DNA from: Weeksellaceae bacterium
Lineage (GTDB): Bacteria > Bacteroidota > Bacteroidia > Flavobacteriales > Weeksellaceae
Assembly: GCA_022701475.1 (NCBI GenBank)
Contig: JAKOOI010000433.1
Location: forward strand, 1-7,064
DNA: 7,064 nt
Reading direction: 5' to 3'
The notes under the pieces are model-generated. The model did not search any database. It was not told the DNA's origin and worked only from the letters and a program-made list of their open reading frames with translations. Shown here in pieces: positions 6,622-7,064 of this stretch. Made by a program: the position numbers and the translations under genes. Every line of letters begins with the position of its first letter. Positions within the stretch are counted from its first letter, which is position 1.

Positions 6622-6679
6622 AGATCTGCCGGGGAATCAGATGCCAGGCAGGTTCCGGTCAACATAATAAGAACTGACG

Positions 6680-6722
6680 GGCTTACTGAATTTCTTGTTT
6701 AAAGAAACAGGTTCAGTACGCT
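6680..6722 (+). other. Long bulged hairpin upstream of the kinase
   Basis: TACTGAA (6684-6690) pairs with TTCAGTA (6712-6718) and CTTGTTT (6694-6700) with AAACAGG (6705-6711). This gives 14 bp (one G-U) with a TTT bulge and an AAAG loop. Three further outer pairs (6680-6682 with 6720-6722) form past a single T/C mismatch. It lies 70 nt before the kinase start and no T-run follows on either strand, so it is not a simple terminator. It is likely part of the kinase mRNA leader or an operator palindrome. Confidence 0.5.
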
Positions 6723-6792
6723 GCCACCGGCCAGGCAAATGTAGGTAAACGTGCTCATACCATTCAATTATAAATTTTAATTCATCTCAGGA

Positions 6793-7064
6793 ATGTCCAA
6801 GAAAAAAAAGGTAACCATCGTATTCGATATCGGGAAAACCAATAAGAAATTCTTTCTGTTCGATAAAAATTACAGGGAGGTTGTACGGGAATATACGGAA
6901 CTGCCGCTGACAACGGACGAAGACGGCTACCCCACGGAAGACCTGGCTGCCCTGCAGCACTGGATCAAAGACAACTTCAACGCCATTCTTGATGATGAAA
7001 ACCTGGAAGTCAAAGCCATCAATTTCTCCACCTACGGCGCCAGCTTTGTGCACCTCGACCAGAA
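6793..7064 (+). CDS. rhaB: FGGY-family carbohydrate kinase, N-terminal part, probably L-rhamnulokinase (3' truncated by window)
   Basis: An open frame of 90 complete codons runs off the window end. It starts MSKKKKVTIVFDIGKTNKKF. The DIGKTN motif (residues 12-17), followed by a strand ending FLFD (21-24), is the phosphate-binding start of the FGGY sugar-kinase fold, and the later INFSTYGASFVHLD (76-89) is also typical of its N-terminal domain. In this setting it would phosphorylate L-rhamnulose to L-rhamnulose-1-phosphate, the substrate of the aldolase encoded upstream. The start is fixed by an in-frame TAA at 6778-6780; an AGGA directly abuts the ATG, too close to act as a normal Shine-Dalgarno. 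The kinase family is clear. The rhamnulose assignment rests on context, and a xylulose or fuculose kinase cannot be excluded from 90 residues. It is separated from rhaI by 420 nt and may have its own regulation. Confidence 0.85.
   Translation, partial: MSKKKKVTIVFDIGKTNKKFFLFDKNYREVVREYTELPLTTDEDGYPTEDLAALQHWIKDNFNAILDDENLEVKAINFSTYGASFVHLDQ

Larger units (their letters stand above)
6373..6792 (+). other. 420-nt non-coding gap rich in inverted repeats before the kinase gene
   Basis: No convincing gene is present in any frame; the longest Met-initiated frames I traced on the + strand are 14-18 codons and match nothing I recognise. The stretch contains a run of potential stems: 6396-6419, 6447-6548, 6552-6581, 6605-6621, a region around 6624-6658, 6655-6680 and 6680-6722. 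It is much longer than the other gaps in the cluster (102 and 195 nt). Reasonable readings are a structured mRNA leader for the kinase, an intergenic small RNA, or decayed repeat material. I do not recognise any known riboswitch class in it. Confidence 0.6.

Noticed and set aside
6787..7053. Minus-strand open frame (88 codons) at the window end
   Set aside because: The + strand frame here encodes a clear FGGY kinase N terminus with DIGKTN, so the minus frame is a shadow.

Overview
The window comes from a member of the Bacteroidota, most likely a Flavobacteriia-type organism. The evidence is a SusC/SusD outer-membrane pair, a SusD lipoprotein whose Cys is followed by Ser-Asp-Asp-Phe (a surface-export signal of the kind described for Flavobacterium), no Shine-Dalgarno sequence at any start except a badly placed AGGA, and one match to the Bacteroidota -7 promoter element TAnnTTTG. 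All genes lie on the + strand. The DNA is of intermediate GC content and I see no mobile element, tRNA, rRNA or CRISPR.

Layout. Positions 1-602 hold the C-terminal end of a SusC/RagA-type TonB-dependent receptor. After 19 nt comes a complete SusD-like lipoprotein (622-2691). A 195-nt gap with an inverted repeat and a -7-like element leads to a 700-residue fusion of rhamnulose-1-phosphate aldolase and a short-chain dehydrogenase (2887-4989). A 102-nt gap with a small hairpin and a 7-nt tandem repeat leads to the L-rhamnose isomerase RhaI (5092-6372). A 420-nt non-coding stretch dense in inverted repeats (6373-6792) separates it from the first 90 codons of an FGGY-family sugar kinase (6793 to the window end), probably rhamnulokinase.

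How it works together. The SusC/SusD pair would bind and import a glycan or oligosaccharide across the outer membrane. Inside, L-rhamnose is isomerised to L-rhamnulose (RhaI) and phosphorylated (kinase). The aldolase domain of the fusion cleaves rhamnulose-1-phosphate to DHAP and L-lactaldehyde, and its dehydrogenase domain oxidises the lactaldehyde to L-lactate. The window therefore looks like part of a locus for L-rhamnose or rhamnose-containing polysaccharides. The permease, mutarotase, regulator and any rhamnosidase are not in view.

The least explained part is the 420-nt gap before the kinase. It holds a 102-nt imperfect inverted repeat enclosing a GCAA-tetraloop hairpin, a separate 14-bp hairpin, a hairpin overlapping the rhaI stop codon, and a 14-mer that recurs with one mismatch in the gap before rhaI. 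It is the best candidate for an undescribed regulatory RNA or operator region here.
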